From the NCBI GenBank assembly GCA_026003475.1, contig BPHJ01000001.1, forward strand, positions 1 through 64,000: a stretch of DNA of 64,000 nucleotides, in the 5' to 3' direction. Positions 21,585 through 30,533 of the stretch are shown piece after piece. Every line of letters begins with the position of its first letter. The first letter of the stretch is position 1. The notes beneath the pieces are model-generated. The model had not been told where the DNA came from. It searched no databases and saw nothing but the letters and a program-made list of their open reading frames with translations. The stretch comes from Candidatus Kapaibacterium sp. Its GTDB lineage: Bacteria; Bacteroidota; Ignavibacteria; Kapaibacteriales; NICIL-2. Both the position numbers and the translations under genes were made by a program.

Positions 21585-23060
21585 ATGGAGCGCTCTCGGC
21601 AAACGATTCTTGTCATTGACGACGACCGCTTGGTCGGTGAAGCTATTCTGCATGCGCTTTCGGAACGCTACGAACGCGTCGTTCACATGAGCGACCCCCA
21701 GCGTGCACTCGAAGAGTTCGAAACGATTGCGCCCGATGCAGTGCTGCTGGACATTTACTTGGGAAAGCTCAACGGCATTGACTTGCTCGAGCACCTCCGA
21801 CGAGAAGGGATACGGGTGCCGGTGATTGTGATGACGGGGTTTGGCGACATCAAGACTGCGGTTCGTGCGATGAAAGCCGGCGCTGATGAGTTCATTGCCA
21901 AGCCAGTGGACCTGGAACAATTGGAAGTGGTCGTCGAGCGTGTTCTCCAAACCGACGCGATGCGGCGCCAGGTGCTGCTGCTGGAAGAAGAGCTCTCGCG
22001 CTACACCACCAGCAACATTATCGGTGCAAGCGAATCGCTCCGCAAAGCGCTTGAGATCGCCAGTATTGTTGCCAAATCTCCCGACACGACGGCACTCATT
22101 CTGGGTGAGTCGGGAACGGGGAAAGAGGTCATTGCCCGCTTTATCCACCAGCAATCGGCACGGGCGAAGGGACCCTTTATCACTGTCAACTGCGGTGCGA
22201 TTCCGCGGGAGCTCGCCGAAAGCGAGCTGTTTGGCTACGAGCGCGGTGCATTCACTGGCGCGACCGACAAAGTACGCCAAGGGCGCTTCGAACAAGCCCA
22301 CCGCGGCACGATCCTGCTCGATGAAGTCGGTGAGCTCAGCCCCGAGATGCAAGTCAAGCTGTTGCGCGTTCTCCAAGAGCGCAAGTTCTATCGCCTCGGT
22401 GGCGCAAAGGAAATCAGCGTGGATGTCCGCGTCATCGCTGCTACCAACCGCGATCTGGAAAAACTCGTCGAGGAAGGCAAATTCCGTGAAGACCTCTACT
22501 ATCGGCTCAACGTGGCGACGATCTATCTGCCGCCACTGCGGGAGCGAAAAGAGGATATTCTGCTGCTGGCAACTGCGTTCATCAAGGAGTTCAACAGTAA
22601 GTTCGGCAAATCCATCGAAGGATTCGAGCCGCAGGCGGCAGAGTTGTTGCAGCAGTATCACTGGAAGGGAAACGTCCGCGAGCTCCGCAACGTTATCGAG
22701 CGTGCCGTCTTGCTCGGCAATGGCCCAGTGATCACACGGGAGCAGTTGAGCTTTCTGCGCACCGATACTCCACCGCCGAGCAAAGGAGTGCACGTCCGCC
22801 CGACGCTGGGTGCTGGAGAATACCAACTTGTGATTTCCTCTGGTGGAGCACCGCTGGATGCAATCATCCGGGAAGTGATCGCCCAGGCCTATGCACTTGC
22901 TGGTGGTTCTCGGGCCGCTGCCGCACGCTTGCTGGGAATTTCAGAAAAGCGTCTTGCGCAGTTGAGCAAAGACTACCAGCTCGAACCCACACCTTCGACA
23001 GACCGCAAAGCCGGCCGTTCATCCTCCCAAGCTGCCAAGAAAGCGACCGCAAAACGCTAA
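21585..23060 (+). CDS. Sigma-54-dependent response regulator (NtrC family)
   Basis: This 491-residue protein has three domains. The receiver has the acidic pocket IDDD (11-14), phospho-acceptor Asp56 in VLLDIY, and the conserved Lys in FIAKPVD. The AAA+ domain has Walker A GESGTGKE, the sigma-54 contact loop GAFTGA ([18 protein letters not shown]) and LLDEVGEL. The C-terminal Fis-type helix-turn-helix is [18 protein letters not shown]. It activates sigma-54 promoters after phosphorylation. No histidine kinase gene is adjacent. The ATG at 21585 is chosen; a GTG at 21558 would add nine residues. The convergent M61 peptidase gene ends one base beyond its stop. Confidence 0.93.
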   Translation: MERSRQTILVIDDDRLVGEAILHALSERYERVVHMSDPQRALEEFETIAPDAVLLDIYLGKLNGIDLLEHLRREGIRVPVIVMTGFGDIKTAVRAMKAGADEFIAKPVDLEQLEVVVERVLQTDAMRRQVLLLEEELSRYTTSNIIGASESLRKALEIASIVAKSPDTTALILGESGTGKEVIARFIHQQSARAKGPFITVNCGAIPRELAESELFGYERGAFTGATDKVRQGRFEQAHRGTILLDEVGELSPEMQVKLLRVLQERKFYRLGGAKEISVDVRVIAATNRDLEKLVEEGKFREDLYYRLNVATIYLPPLRERKEDILLLATAFIKEFNSKFGKSIEGFEPQAAELLQQYHWKGNVRELRNVIERAVLLGNGPVITREQLSFLRTDTPPPSKGVHVRPTLGAGEYQLVISSGGAPLDAIIREVIAQAYALAGGSRAAAARLLGISEKRLAQLSKDYQLEPTPSTDRKAGRSSSQAAKKATAKR

Positions 23061-23061
23061 C

Positions 23062-24894
23062 CTACTTGCCGAAAAATTCGCGGCGAAATGCCTGTGCCTG
23101 TGGTGAGGGGTCCGGGTCGGCACTAAAGGTGTGGCGGACAATCCGCTCGGTCCGACGAGGCACTGCTCGCAACTCGGCTTCTCCTTCGCTACGACGAACC
23201 AGGACACGCACCGTGTCGCCCGACGTGGGAGCCCAGATAAATCGGCTGAGCAGTTCGTACTTGTTCTCGGGAGTAACTAACGTGCCGTTGATGCGTACCA
23301 ACGTGTCGCCATTGCGAAAGCCAAAGTCGTTCTCCGGCCGACGGCTCACGATCAGCGGCACCACACTGGTTCGGCTGAGCGTGATGGAGGTGTTCTCGAA
23401 TTGGTATGCGGGAACGGTGGCGCTGTCCTGGTACCGATAGCCAAGCGCTGCCAAGCAGTCGGCGATCGGCGGAAGCTCGCTTCCCTCGACATAGCGACGA
23501 AAGAACTCCCGGAGAGATGGATGCACTTCCGCAGCGAATGCATCGAAGAGTTCCTCATCGCGGAAGGGACGATCCGGTCCGTACGTTTTCATCAGGGATT
23601 GGATGGTGCTCAGCAGCGTCTTCTGTCCATGGGTGAGCTGGCGAATGGTGACGTCCAGGCAGAATGCCACCACAGGTCCATGCATGTAGATGACCGGGTA
23701 CATCTTCTGGTATTCTGGCTCTAACACCCGTTGGCTAAGTTCGACCAAGGAGATGCTTCGCTCGCGGTAGAACAGTCGCATCATCCGCAGATTCGACAGC
23801 AGTTCCCGCAGAAAATTTTCGGGTGGCAGCAATGTGTCGCGTGCTCGCGCCAGGAGTTGGAAGTACTCTGTGCAACCTTCGTAGAGCCAGAGATGCCGCG
23901 ACATCCGTGGTGCGCGGAAGTCGAAGTCAGCGATCTCGTAACTGTGGAGGTGAAGCGGCACCAGAATGTGGAGGAACTCGTGCGCAGCAGTAGACTCAAT
24001 CATCTCATCGGCGCTTTGGTCCGAACCGCGCCCTTCGGGCAAAAAGTACAACGACGAGGTCGAATGTTCCAGCGCGCCAAACGAGAGGTTCCCTACCAGG
24101 TCGCGTTGCTGCCATCCAGCAAAGTAAAACAAAAAAGTGTAGCGATCCACGGGCATGGTTCCCAGCAGCCGAGCAACAGCAGCAAGCGTCGGTTTGAGGA
24201 CGGTGGCAACGCGCTCGGCACGCATGACGCCATTGGGTGAGTACACTGCGACCGTGACGCGTGTGCCGCTCTGGTCGAAGCTGGTGGTATCCGGCGCGCA
24301 ATACATGGCGGGATTATCCACCAGCTCCATGTAGGAGCGGGCAGCGAAGGTATCCGCAACGGTACCGCTGGCAATGCGGCGCAGTGAAGTGGCGCCGAAA
24401 AATCCGCGCGGCTTGGTAATGGCGACCGTATAGGGGTAGTGCTTGGTGCCTTCGATGTAACCGACAAACGCGTGGAAGTTGAGCACGTAGTTCGAATCGC
24501 ATTGAATGTTGCTGCCCGTGGGATTGAACACTCCCGACTGGGGTTCATCCCAGGTGTCGTTGACGGCGTACTCGATGCGTGCCGGAAGACCCCGAACAAC
24601 AATATCACTGTCGTCGCGACTGATGGGAAGCTCCTTGCCTGCCGCATCGAAAGCGCGTGCGTTGACGATGAAACGCCCGTAGTAGTCCAGCGAGTAAGTC
24701 CCCGGCACCGATCGTGGAAGCACGTATCGGCAGGGGCTGCAGGAAAGGTTCCTCGGAAGCTCGACGCGAACTGGGACGCGGTCGTGCTGGCAACCGGCAA
24801 GGTCAATGGTCACGCGGTAGGCACTGTCGCGTGGGGTGGCAAGGGCAGCAATCGTCGCTGCTGAGAGCAGGAATACACCAACTCGGAGCTTCAT
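23062..24894 (-). CDS. M61-family metallopeptidase with C-terminal PDZ domain
   Basis: This 610-residue secreted protein has a signal peptide (MKLRVGVFLLSAATIAALA) and an N-terminal beta domain. The gluzincin zinc site is HEFLH (His305, Glu306, His309), with the third ligand Glu in YEGCTEY (about residue 343). The C-terminal part (NDFGFRNGDTLVRINGT) reads as a PDZ domain, as in other M61 glycyl aminopeptidases. It probably digests peptides in the periplasm or outside the cell. The ATG at 24894 is preferred over the upstream ATG because the signal peptide begins there. About 105 bp of non-coding sequence separate it from the lipoprotein gene upstream. Confidence 0.88.
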   Translation of the reverse strand: MKLRVGVFLLSAATIAALATPRDSAYRVTIDLAGCQHDRVPVRVELPRNLSCSPCRYVLPRSVPGTYSLDYYGRFIVNARAFDAAGKELPISRDDSDIVVRGLPARIEYAVNDTWDEPQSGVFNPTGSNIQCDSNYVLNFHAFVGYIEGTKHYPYTVAITKPRGFFGATSLRRIASGTVADTFAARSYMELVDNPAMYCAPDTTSFDQSGTRVTVAVYSPNGVMRAERVATVLKPTLAAVARLLGTMPVDRYTFLFYFAGWQQRDLVGNLSFGALEHSTSSLYFLPEGRGSDQSADEMIESTAAHEFLHILVPLHLHSYEIADFDFRAPRMSRHLWLYEGCTEYFQLLARARDTLLPPENFLRELLSNLRMMRLFYRERSISLVELSQRVLEPEYQKMYPVIYMHGPVVAFCLDVTIRQLTHGQKTLLSTIQSLMKTYGPDRPFRDEELFDAFAAEVHPSLREFFRRYVEGSELPPIADCLAALGYRYQDSATVPAYQFENTSITLSRTSVVPLIVSRRPENDFGFRNGDTLVRINGTLVTPENKYELLSRFIWAPTSGDTVRVLVRRSEGEAELRAVPRRTERIVRHTFSADPDPSPQAQAFRREFFGK

Positions 24895-24999
24895 CACATC
24901 GGATCGTTCGAACATGGAAAGTAGGCGCTACAACGTTCGACTGCTCTGCTCTATTGCAGCCGGTGTGGCAGGAGGCGGTGGTATTGGGGTGAGTCTGCG

Positions 25000-25446
25000 T
25001 CAGCGATGTGTGCCTGTACCGATGTGCGTTGCCAGTGAATCGAGGTAGTTGGCCAAGTGCCGTAGCTGATCGGGTGCTGGGGTGCCGATAGCGATGCGCC
25101 GGGAGAGCTGGCCGCTGCCGATGATGAGCACGCGGAGGGGAGCATCTGGGCGGAGGTCGGGTGCCGTCGCGGTGGAATCGAGCGCGAACACCACTGCACG
25201 TTCGATGGCGGCTGTGAGCGCAGCGCGATCGGCGGGGGAAAGCTGCCATTGAACAGAGCTGGTGTCGTGCCAGCCGCTCCATCGTTCCAGCAGTGCGTAC
25301 CCGTTGGAATCAATGGCCAGCCGAAATTCGCGAATGCCACCAAGCCCGCCGCTCTGTTCGTAGATGATGCTGTAGCGGTCAGATTGTTGGGAGGAAGCGC
25401 ACGCCAACCATGCACCGATGAGTGTCGGAAGAAGCCATTTAGCCAT
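25000..25446 (-). CDS. Small secreted or lipoprotein, unknown function
   Basis: This 148-residue protein starts [21 protein letters not shown], a signal peptide with a plausible though not perfect lipobox (WLAC). The mature part contains IYEQSGGLGGIREFRLAID and QWQLSPADRAAL, and has no motif I can place. The start overlaps the end of the GIY-YIG-like gene by 8 bp, so it is translated from the same mRNA as rlpA. The M61 peptidase follows downstream on the same strand. Confidence 0.65.
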   Translation of the reverse strand: MAKWLLPTLIGAWLACASSQQSDRYSIIYEQSGGLGGIREFRLAIDSNGYALLERWSGWHDTSSVQWQLSPADRAALTAAIERAVVFALDSTATAPDLRPDAPLRVLIIGSGQLSRRIAIGTPAPDQLRHLANYLDSLATHIGTGTHR

Positions 25447-25843
25447 CGCCACGTTCCCGCAATGGTGGCGGCGTAAACGGGAGGATCGGCCTTGTGCGGC
25501 GTACGCGCCGGCGTCGGAGGTTCGGGAGGCTGCTCCGAATTGGGAGCAAGCCGAGGACATGCTCAGCGGTCAGAGGGGTACGCTCTGGATTGTGCGCATC
25601 GAGCAAGCGCTCTAATTCCTGCTGCGGAAAGCGTCGGAGCTGGTCAGCACGGGCACAGGCAAGCGAGTAGCGGTCGTACTGTTCGCAGTAAATGATGCGG
25701 TCGAAACCGTACCGGCAGACGAAGGAATCGTCGGCTGCTAACAGCGCTACACACTCGGCATAGCTGGGGGCCGCCTCGATATGTGTGATACCGCTCTGGT
25801 TGGTGAAAACTACGACAACGGCTGCTGGGCGGGTATGGCTCAT
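25439..25843 (-). CDS. Degenerate GIY-YIG-like protein
   Basis: This 134-residue protein has a C-terminal half ([38 protein letters not shown]) that closely follows the pattern of small GIY-YIG domain proteins, in which this part normally reads like EREKQLKRW...NP. The N-terminal half should hold GIY, YIG and the catalytic Arg, but it reads [18 protein letters not shown] instead. Nuclease activity is therefore unlikely. An Arg-rich tail follows ([10 protein letters not shown]). It overlaps rlpA by 4 bp and the next lipoprotein gene by 8 bp. The family call is inferred from motif pattern only. Confidence 0.55.
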   Translation of the reverse strand: MSHTRPAAVVVVFTNQSGITHIEAAPSYAECVALLAADDSFVCRYGFDRIIYCEQYDRYSLACARADQLRRFPQQELERLLDAHNPERTPLTAEHVLGLLPIRSSLPNLRRRRVRRTRPILPFTPPPLRERGDG

Positions 25844-26280
25844 TGCGGTAACGTGACGATGGTGATTTCAACCTGAGCCAGTCCGGTGCCGATCATACCG
25901 AGCTGTTCGGCTGCGGCACGGGACAGGTCGAGGATCCGACCGCTGACAAATGGCCCACGGTCGTTGATGCGTACAACAACGCTTCGCTGGTTTTGCAGAT
26001 TGGTCACCTTGACAATTGTTCCGAAGGGAAGCGATGGATGCGCTGCCGTCAGCCGATTTTGGTTGAATGGTTCACCGCTGGCCGTGAGCTGTCCATCGAA
26101 TGCGTCGTGGTAGTACGAAGCAACACCGCGCATCGTCTGACCAGTCGAGAGCGCCAAGGAACTACTCGCTGCTGGTGGCGGTGTGGTTGCTGCACGAAAG
26201 CGCACTGCCGGCACGCAGCCAGCCAGCACCAAGAGCCCTGATAGCAGAAGGGAACTGTATTGCATCCATGCACGCATCAT
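25840..26280 (-). CDS. rlpA: RlpA-like septal-ring lipoprotein
   Basis: This 146-residue protein starts [22 protein letters not shown], a clear lipoprotein signal with Cys22. It is followed by the double-psi beta-barrel domain [37 protein letters not shown] and [20 protein letters not shown]. RlpA proteins bind or cleave naked glycan strands of peptidoglycan at the septum. There is no SPOR domain, so this is a short version. Two adjacent Met codons (26280, 26277) are possible starts. It lies about 110 bp after manC on the same strand. Confidence 0.88.
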   Translation of the reverse strand: MMRAWMQYSSLLLSGLLVLAGCVPAVRFRAATTPPPAASSSLALSTGQTMRGVASYYHDAFDGQLTASGEPFNQNRLTAAHPSLPFGTIVKVTNLQNQRSVVVRINDRGPFVSGRILDLSRAAAEQLGMIGTGLAQVEITIVTLPQ

Positions 26281-26389
26281 TGTACCGGTTCCGCAAATTG
26301 CTTGCCAGAGATAGTTCTGTGCCATTGCAGGTCTGGCGGAGCCCTGCAGACGAGCAACCAGCATCCTTAGCCCTCCTGTTCTTCCGCGA

Positions 26390-27478
26390 TCAGAGCAGCG
26401 AGGTATTACCCCGGCGGCGGAACATGTTGACCAACTCGGCCACACGTTGGCTGGACCCACGCCGGCAGATCAGGAGAACATCGTCGGAATCAACAACGAT
26501 CAAATCTTCGACGTCAACCAGCGCGATCACCTTCCCAAATGAGCTGACCAAGCAGCGTTTGGTGTCGAGCGCATAGATGGTGCCTTCGAGCACATTTTGC
26601 CGCGGGTCTTTTTTCTGCAATCGCCACAGTTCATCCCACGAGCTGAGGTCGCTCCACTCGAACGTTCCCAGCACGCAGAGAGAGTTTCGTGTTTTCTCAA
26701 GCACGCCGTAGTCGAACGAAAGGGCGCGGATGCGTCCGTAGATCTGCTCAACCAGCAGAGCAAATGCAGCCGGGTCGCGTGCTTGGCGGAGTTCAGCAAA
26801 AAGTGGTGCATCGTCAGGCAGATGCGTGGCAAACTCATGCCAGAACGTGGAGGCGCGGAATACGAACATGCCGCTATTCCAGAGGAAATCGCCTGCGTTC
26901 ACAAAGCGTTCTGCTGTTGCAGCGTCGGGTTTTTCGGCAAAACCACGCACACGGTACACGGTGGCCGATCCTTCCTGGGCAAGCGGTTCGTCGCTGACTT
27001 GAATGTATCCAAATGCAGTTTCTGGATGCGACGGGACTAACCCAATCGTGACGATGGCATCTTCCCGTGCGGCGACGGCGATTGCTGCTTCCACTGCGTC
27101 GTGGAACTCGCGGACATTCCAGATCAAGTGGTCGGCGGGCAATGCGGCGATCACGACGTCTGCCCCATAGCGGCGTTCGAGTAGCACCGTCGCCAGCGCT
27201 AACGCAGGCGCGGTATTGCGGCGGAACGGTTCTGCGATAATGTTTGTGGGCGAGAGCGCGGGCAATTGTTCCAGAACCACGGGCGCCAATTCTTCGGTGG
27301 TGATAGCGTAGATCTGCGATGGATCGAACAGGGGCGCCAACCGAGCAAAGGTATTCTGGAGCAACGTCCCTTCTCCAAACAAGTGCAGAAACTGCTTGGG
27401 GTGTGCTTGGCGGCTGCGCGGATAGAGCCGAGCACCTGTTCCGCCAGCCATGATGAGAGCAACCGACCTCATGGGCAC
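26390..27478 (-). CDS. manC: Mannose-1-phosphate guanylyltransferase
   Basis: This 362-residue nucleotidyltransferase has the N-terminal signature [22 protein letters not shown] (about residues 10-31). Typical GDP-mannose pyrophosphorylase segments follow: [35 protein letters not shown] and GFAEKPDA. It makes GDP-mannose for glycans. There is no fused isomerase domain. It begins 9 bp after the cdsA stop, so the two are co-transcribed. Together with rfbA and the flippase further right, it points to surface polysaccharide synthesis. Confidence 0.93.
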   Translation of the reverse strand: MPMRSVALIMAGGTGARLYPRSRQAHPKQFLHLFGEGTLLQNTFARLAPLFDPSQIYAITTEELAPVVLEQLPALSPTNIIAEPFRRNTAPALALATVLLERRYGADVVIAALPADHLIWNVREFHDAVEAAIAVAAREDAIVTIGLVPSHPETAFGYIQVSDEPLAQEGSATVYRVRGFAEKPDAATAERFVNAGDFLWNSGMFVFRASTFWHEFATHLPDDAPLFAELRQARDPAAFALLVEQIYGRIRALSFDYGVLEKTRNSLCVLGTFEWSDLSSWDELWRLQKKDPRQNVLEGTIYALDTKRCLVSSFGKVIALVDVEDLIVVDSDDVLLICRRGSSQRVAELVNMFRRRGNTSLL

Positions 27479-27487
27479 GTGTACCGA

Positions 27488-28315
27488 TTATGGAACGAAA
27501 GCAAACCATCGCAGCAGCAGCAGCAGCCCGTACACTGCCGGTGCTGTTGCGATTACGCTGTCGAAGCGATCGAGGACGCCACCATGGCCCGGGATGATCG
27601 CCGAGCTATCCTTGATGGCAGCATCCCGTTTGAGAAGAGATTCCGCCAGGTCGCCGAGCTGTCCGACTGTTCCAATGGTTGCACCTATGGCAGCGCCAAG
27701 CCAGGCTGTGCCCCACGGCAACACAGCCGGGACAACAACGCTGCACCAGAGGATGGTGGTGATACCGCCTGCGAAGGCACCTTCCCAAGTTTTCTTGGGG
27801 CTAACCGTTGGCGCAAGTGGTCGGCGCCCGATGCTCCTGCCGGCAAAGTAGGCAGCCGTGTCGCAGATCCAAATGCCGGTGATCATTGCCAGAACAACCC
27901 ACGCCCCATCGAGCGGGGAGGAAACGTTCCACTGCCGCAGCGGAATGAGCCACAGCACGAAGAGTCCCGGATACACTGTTCCCAACACTGTGACGCTCAA
28001 CGCCGAAAGGGCACCCTCGATACCGCGGCGAAGGTGCACCAGCAGTGCAATCCCACAGGCAGCAGCAAGCAGAGCAGGCAGGCACGCAATGCAGCCGCCG
28101 TGCAGTGCAAGCGGCACAAGTCCTGCTGCGGGTATCCCCACGACGGGGATGGCTCGAATGCCTTTTGCGTGAGCCATGCGGTAGAGCTCGCCAGCACCGA
28201 GCGCAGCGATCGCTGCACAGAGCCCAGCCAGCCACCAGCCACCAGCAAGGATGATTGCAACCACGATCGGTATGCCGACGAGCGCAACCAGGATGCGGGT
28301 TGCCAAATTGCTCAT
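27488..28315 (-). CDS. cdsA: Phosphatidate cytidylyltransferase
   Basis: This 275-residue protein of about eight membrane segments starts MSNLATRILVALVGIPIVVAII. It has the CdsA signature near its end: WICDTAAYFAGRSIGRRPLAPTVSPKKTWEG, then LKRDAAIKDSS and IPGHGGVLDRFDS. It makes CDP-diacylglycerol from phosphatidate and CTP. The ATG at 28315 is chosen because the upstream in-frame 50 residues have no family character and would run over the divergent CDF gene start. It heads a long minus-strand run into manC and rlpA. Confidence 0.94.
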   Translation of the reverse strand: MSNLATRILVALVGIPIVVAIILAGGWWLAGLCAAIAALGAGELYRMAHAKGIRAIPVVGIPAAGLVPLALHGGCIACLPALLAAACGIALLVHLRRGIEGALSALSVTVLGTVYPGLFVLWLIPLRQWNVSSPLDGAWVVLAMITGIWICDTAAYFAGRSIGRRPLAPTVSPKKTWEGAFAGGITTILWCSVVVPAVLPWGTAWLGAAIGATIGTVGQLGDLAESLLKRDAAIKDSSAIIPGHGGVLDRFDSVIATAPAVYGLLLLLRWFAFVP

Positions 28316-28361
28316 TGCTAATTTCGAAAGTGTGACGCCACAAAGATAGCCCACGTTTTCG

Positions 28362-29321
28362 ATGATAGTATCCCCGCAGAGCTCCACCGCACTCGTCTTG
28401 AGCCACCGCGAACGGTGCGCGATGAACCTTTCTCTTGCGGTGGGAATTTGCATGCTGTGCGTCAAGTGGTACGCCTACCTGCGGACGAGCTCGACGGTGA
28501 TTCTCTCCGATGCACTCGAATCAGTCGTGCATCAACTGGCGGTGGTGTTCGCGTGGTTTTCGTTGCGGTGGAGCTACCGTCCGGCCGACGAGAATCACAC
28601 CTACGGTCACGACAAGATCGCCTATTTCAGCGCCGGGTTCGAGGGTGGCTTGATTGGGCTTGCGGCGGTGTTGATAGTCTATACGGCGATCGAACACATC
28701 ATCGGTGGTGTGGAGGTGGAAGAACTGGGGCTGGGTACTGCACTGACAGCCGGCGCTGGTGCGGTCAATGCCCTGTTGGGATGGTATTTGGTCCGGGTGG
28801 GTAAGAGTGAACGCTCGTTGGTGGTCGAAGCAAATGGTCGGCATATCCTCACCGATGCTTGGACGAGCGCTGGCGCCGTTGGTGGGTTGATCGCGGCAAT
28901 GAGCACCGGTTGGCTGCTGCTCGATCCGCTGGCAGCCTTAGTGTTCGGTGGGCATATTTTGTTGGAAGGGTACCGGCTTGTGCGCCGTGCAGTGTTGGGG
29001 TTGATGGATACGGCCGATCCAGCGACGGTTGCACGTGCGCAGCGCGCACTGGAGGAGTTCCGCAGGCAACACCCCGTGCTGAGCATCCATCGGCTACGGC
29101 TGCGTGAATCGGGTCAGCGTATCTACGTTGACTTCCATGTGCAATTCCCCGATGGGACACCCATCGAAGAAGCCCACCGTCTGGCTTCCGAAGCAGAACA
29201 ACGCGTCGCTTCTGCCCTCGAGCGACCCAGCGATGTGACCAGCCACTTGGAGAGTGCTGAGCACCCCGAGGGTCACGACGAGCTTACGCTACATGCTTCT
29301 CCATCAGAACATGCTCGATAG
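28362..29321 (+). CDS. Cation diffusion facilitator family transporter
   Basis: This 319-residue protein has about six membrane segments and CDF metal-site motifs: SDALESVVHQ in TM2, the loop HTYGHDKIAYFSAGFEG, and HILTDAWTSAG in TM5 (HxxxD). A C-terminal cytoplasmic domain (about 205-295, with IYVDFHVQFPDG) fits the CDF metal-sensing fold. It exports divalent cations such as Zn2+ or Fe2+ in exchange for protons. The start may instead be the ATG at 28422, which begins just before TM1. The 3' end overlaps the convergent acetyltransferase gene by 38 bp. Confidence 0.9.
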   Translation: MIVSPQSSTALVLSHRERCAMNLSLAVGICMLCVKWYAYLRTSSTVILSDALESVVHQLAVVFAWFSLRWSYRPADENHTYGHDKIAYFSAGFEGGLIGLAAVLIVYTAIEHIIGGVEVEELGLGTALTAGAGAVNALLGWYLVRVGKSERSLVVEANGRHILTDAWTSAGAVGGLIAAMSTGWLLLDPLAALVFGGHILLEGYRLVRRAVLGLMDTADPATVARAQRALEEFRRQHPVLSIHRLRLRESGQRIYVDFHVQFPDGTPIEEAHRLASEAEQRVASALERPSDVTSHLESAEHPEGHDELTLHASPSEHAR

Positions 29322-29754
29322 CACCGTAGAGGGTATGGGCCTTGTCGAGGATGTGGTAGCCATGCACTCGGTAGAATTCAATGGCAGTCGAGCGCGCATA
29401 GAGCACAATGGTTGTGATTCCCTGCTGGCGTGCCCACTGCTCGAGCTCTTCCAAGAGGCGTGAACCAATGCCACAGCCGCGGTATGCTTCCTCGACAGCC
29501 ATGAAGCGAATTTGCGCGGTGTTCTCACTGCGGCGATGGATCCGACCGCAACCGACGACGGTTCCCGTTGCCGTATCCAGTGCGATGCGGTGTGTTGCGA
29601 CTGCCTCCAACTCATCCCGTTCGGACCCAGGCGGTGCGCCCCATGGTTGGCGAAGGACACGATACCGAAGTGCCCAGTAGGCTTCCCACTCTGCGGGCGT
29701 TTCCGGAGCTCGGATGACAATGGCTGCCTTCTCAGATGCGCTCGATAATTGCAT
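29284..29754 (-). CDS. GNAT-family N-acetyltransferase
   Basis: This 156-residue protein has the GNAT core: GCGRIHRRSENTAQIRFMAVEEAYRGCGIGSRLLEELEQWA, where RGCGIG is the acetyl-CoA pyrophosphate loop. The C-terminal segment is YARSTAIEFYRVHGYHILDK. The pattern resembles ElaA/YjcF-type acetyltransferases with N-terminal WALRYRVLRQPWG. Substrate unknown. The start at 29754 overlaps the clpP 3' end by about 23 bp; an ATG at 29766 is also in frame. It probably reads from the clpP promoter. Confidence 0.85.
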   Translation of the reverse strand: MQLSSASEKAAIVIRAPETPAEWEAYWALRYRVLRQPWGAPPGSERDELEAVATHRIALDTATGTVVGCGRIHRRSENTAQIRFMAVEEAYRGCGIGSRLLEELEQWARQQGITTIVLYARSTAIEFYRVHGYHILDKAHTLYGAIEHVLMEKHVA

Positions 29755-30325
29755 CCACGATGCCATAGTCAACCGACTCGCGTGCATCCATCCAGTAGTC
29801 GCGGTCGAAGTCCTGCAGAATACGCTCGATAGGCTGGCCTGTGTTCTCGGCAAGAATGCGGGCGCTCATGTCCTTGATTTTGAGGATTTCTTTCATCTGA
29901 ATTTCGATGTCGCTGCTGGTTCCGGCTGCGCCACCGCTGGGCTGGTGAATCATCACTCGCCCGTGGGGAAAAATGAAACGCTTGCCTTTTTCACCTGCCG
30001 ACAGCAGAATGGAACCCATCGAGGCAGCAAGCCCCATGCAGACCGTCGAGACAGGAGAACGAACCGCTTTGATGGCATCGTAGATTGCCATGCCAGCGGT
30101 CACGTATCCGCCAGGAGAGTTGATGTAGAGCGTGATTTCCTTGCCCGGATCGGTGGCATCGAGGTAGAACAAGCGGTCAATGACTTCCCGCGCGCTGTCG
30201 TCGTCAACTTGACCCCAGAGAAACACCTTCCGCTGCTCGAGCAAGGTGCGGGCAATGGTGCTGCTGACGAAGCTGCGCTCCAACTCGGGTGCGATGTCGG
30301 GTTGCTTGGGTTGTGGTTCTTGCAT
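29732..30325 (-). CDS. clpP: ATP-dependent Clp protease proteolytic subunit
   Basis: This 197-residue protein has the ClpP triad: Ser102 in GLAASMGS, His127 in MIHQPSGG and Asp166 in DFDRDYWM, plus INSPGGYVTAG. It forms the tetradecameric proteolytic chamber that works with ClpX or ClpA/C. The N-terminus (MQEPQPKQPDIAPELERSF) is a few residues longer than many ClpPs. No clpX or tig gene is adjacent. It is the first gene of a short minus-strand unit with the GNAT acetyltransferase. Confidence 0.97.
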   Translation of the reverse strand: MQEPQPKQPDIAPELERSFVSSTIARTLLEQRKVFLWGQVDDDSAREVIDRLFYLDATDPGKEITLYINSPGGYVTAGMAIYDAIKAVRSPVSTVCMGLAASMGSILLSAGEKGKRFIFPHGRVMIHQPSGGAAGTSSDIEIQMKEILKIKDMSARILAENTGQPIERILQDFDRDYWMDARESVDYGIVDAIIERI

Positions 30326-30411
30326 GGATTGGTACCAAATGGTTGAACGAAATAGGCTGCCTGATGTCGGGCGGTGAAAACGAATGATGCGGTGCGATTA
30401 TTTGCTGCCGG

Positions 30412-30419
30412 CAAAAGTA
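30412..30419 (-). promoter_or_regulatory. TAnnTTTG -7 element upstream of clpP
   Basis: The minus strand reads TACTTTTG, matching TAnnTTTG, about 87 bp upstream of the clpP start. I see no clear -33 TTTG at the usual distance, so this is a motif match only. Confidence 0.35.
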
Positions 30420-30533
30420 CTGCACTGTTGGCGTCCGATGCTAAAGCATATTTGGCAGAGGCGGACGCGGTGGTTGGTACCGGGAAGTGTTGTAATTTCC
30501 CGTCGGTTGGATTACACTTTGGAGCGCGCAGTC

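Noticed and set aside
21561-22826. A 421-residue minus-strand ORF
   Set aside because: It is antisense to the NtrC-type regulator with receiver, AAA+ and HTH motifs.
27266-28321. A 351-residue plus-strand ORF
   Set aside because: It is antisense to manC and cdsA, both with clear family motifs; composition is that of a shadow frame.
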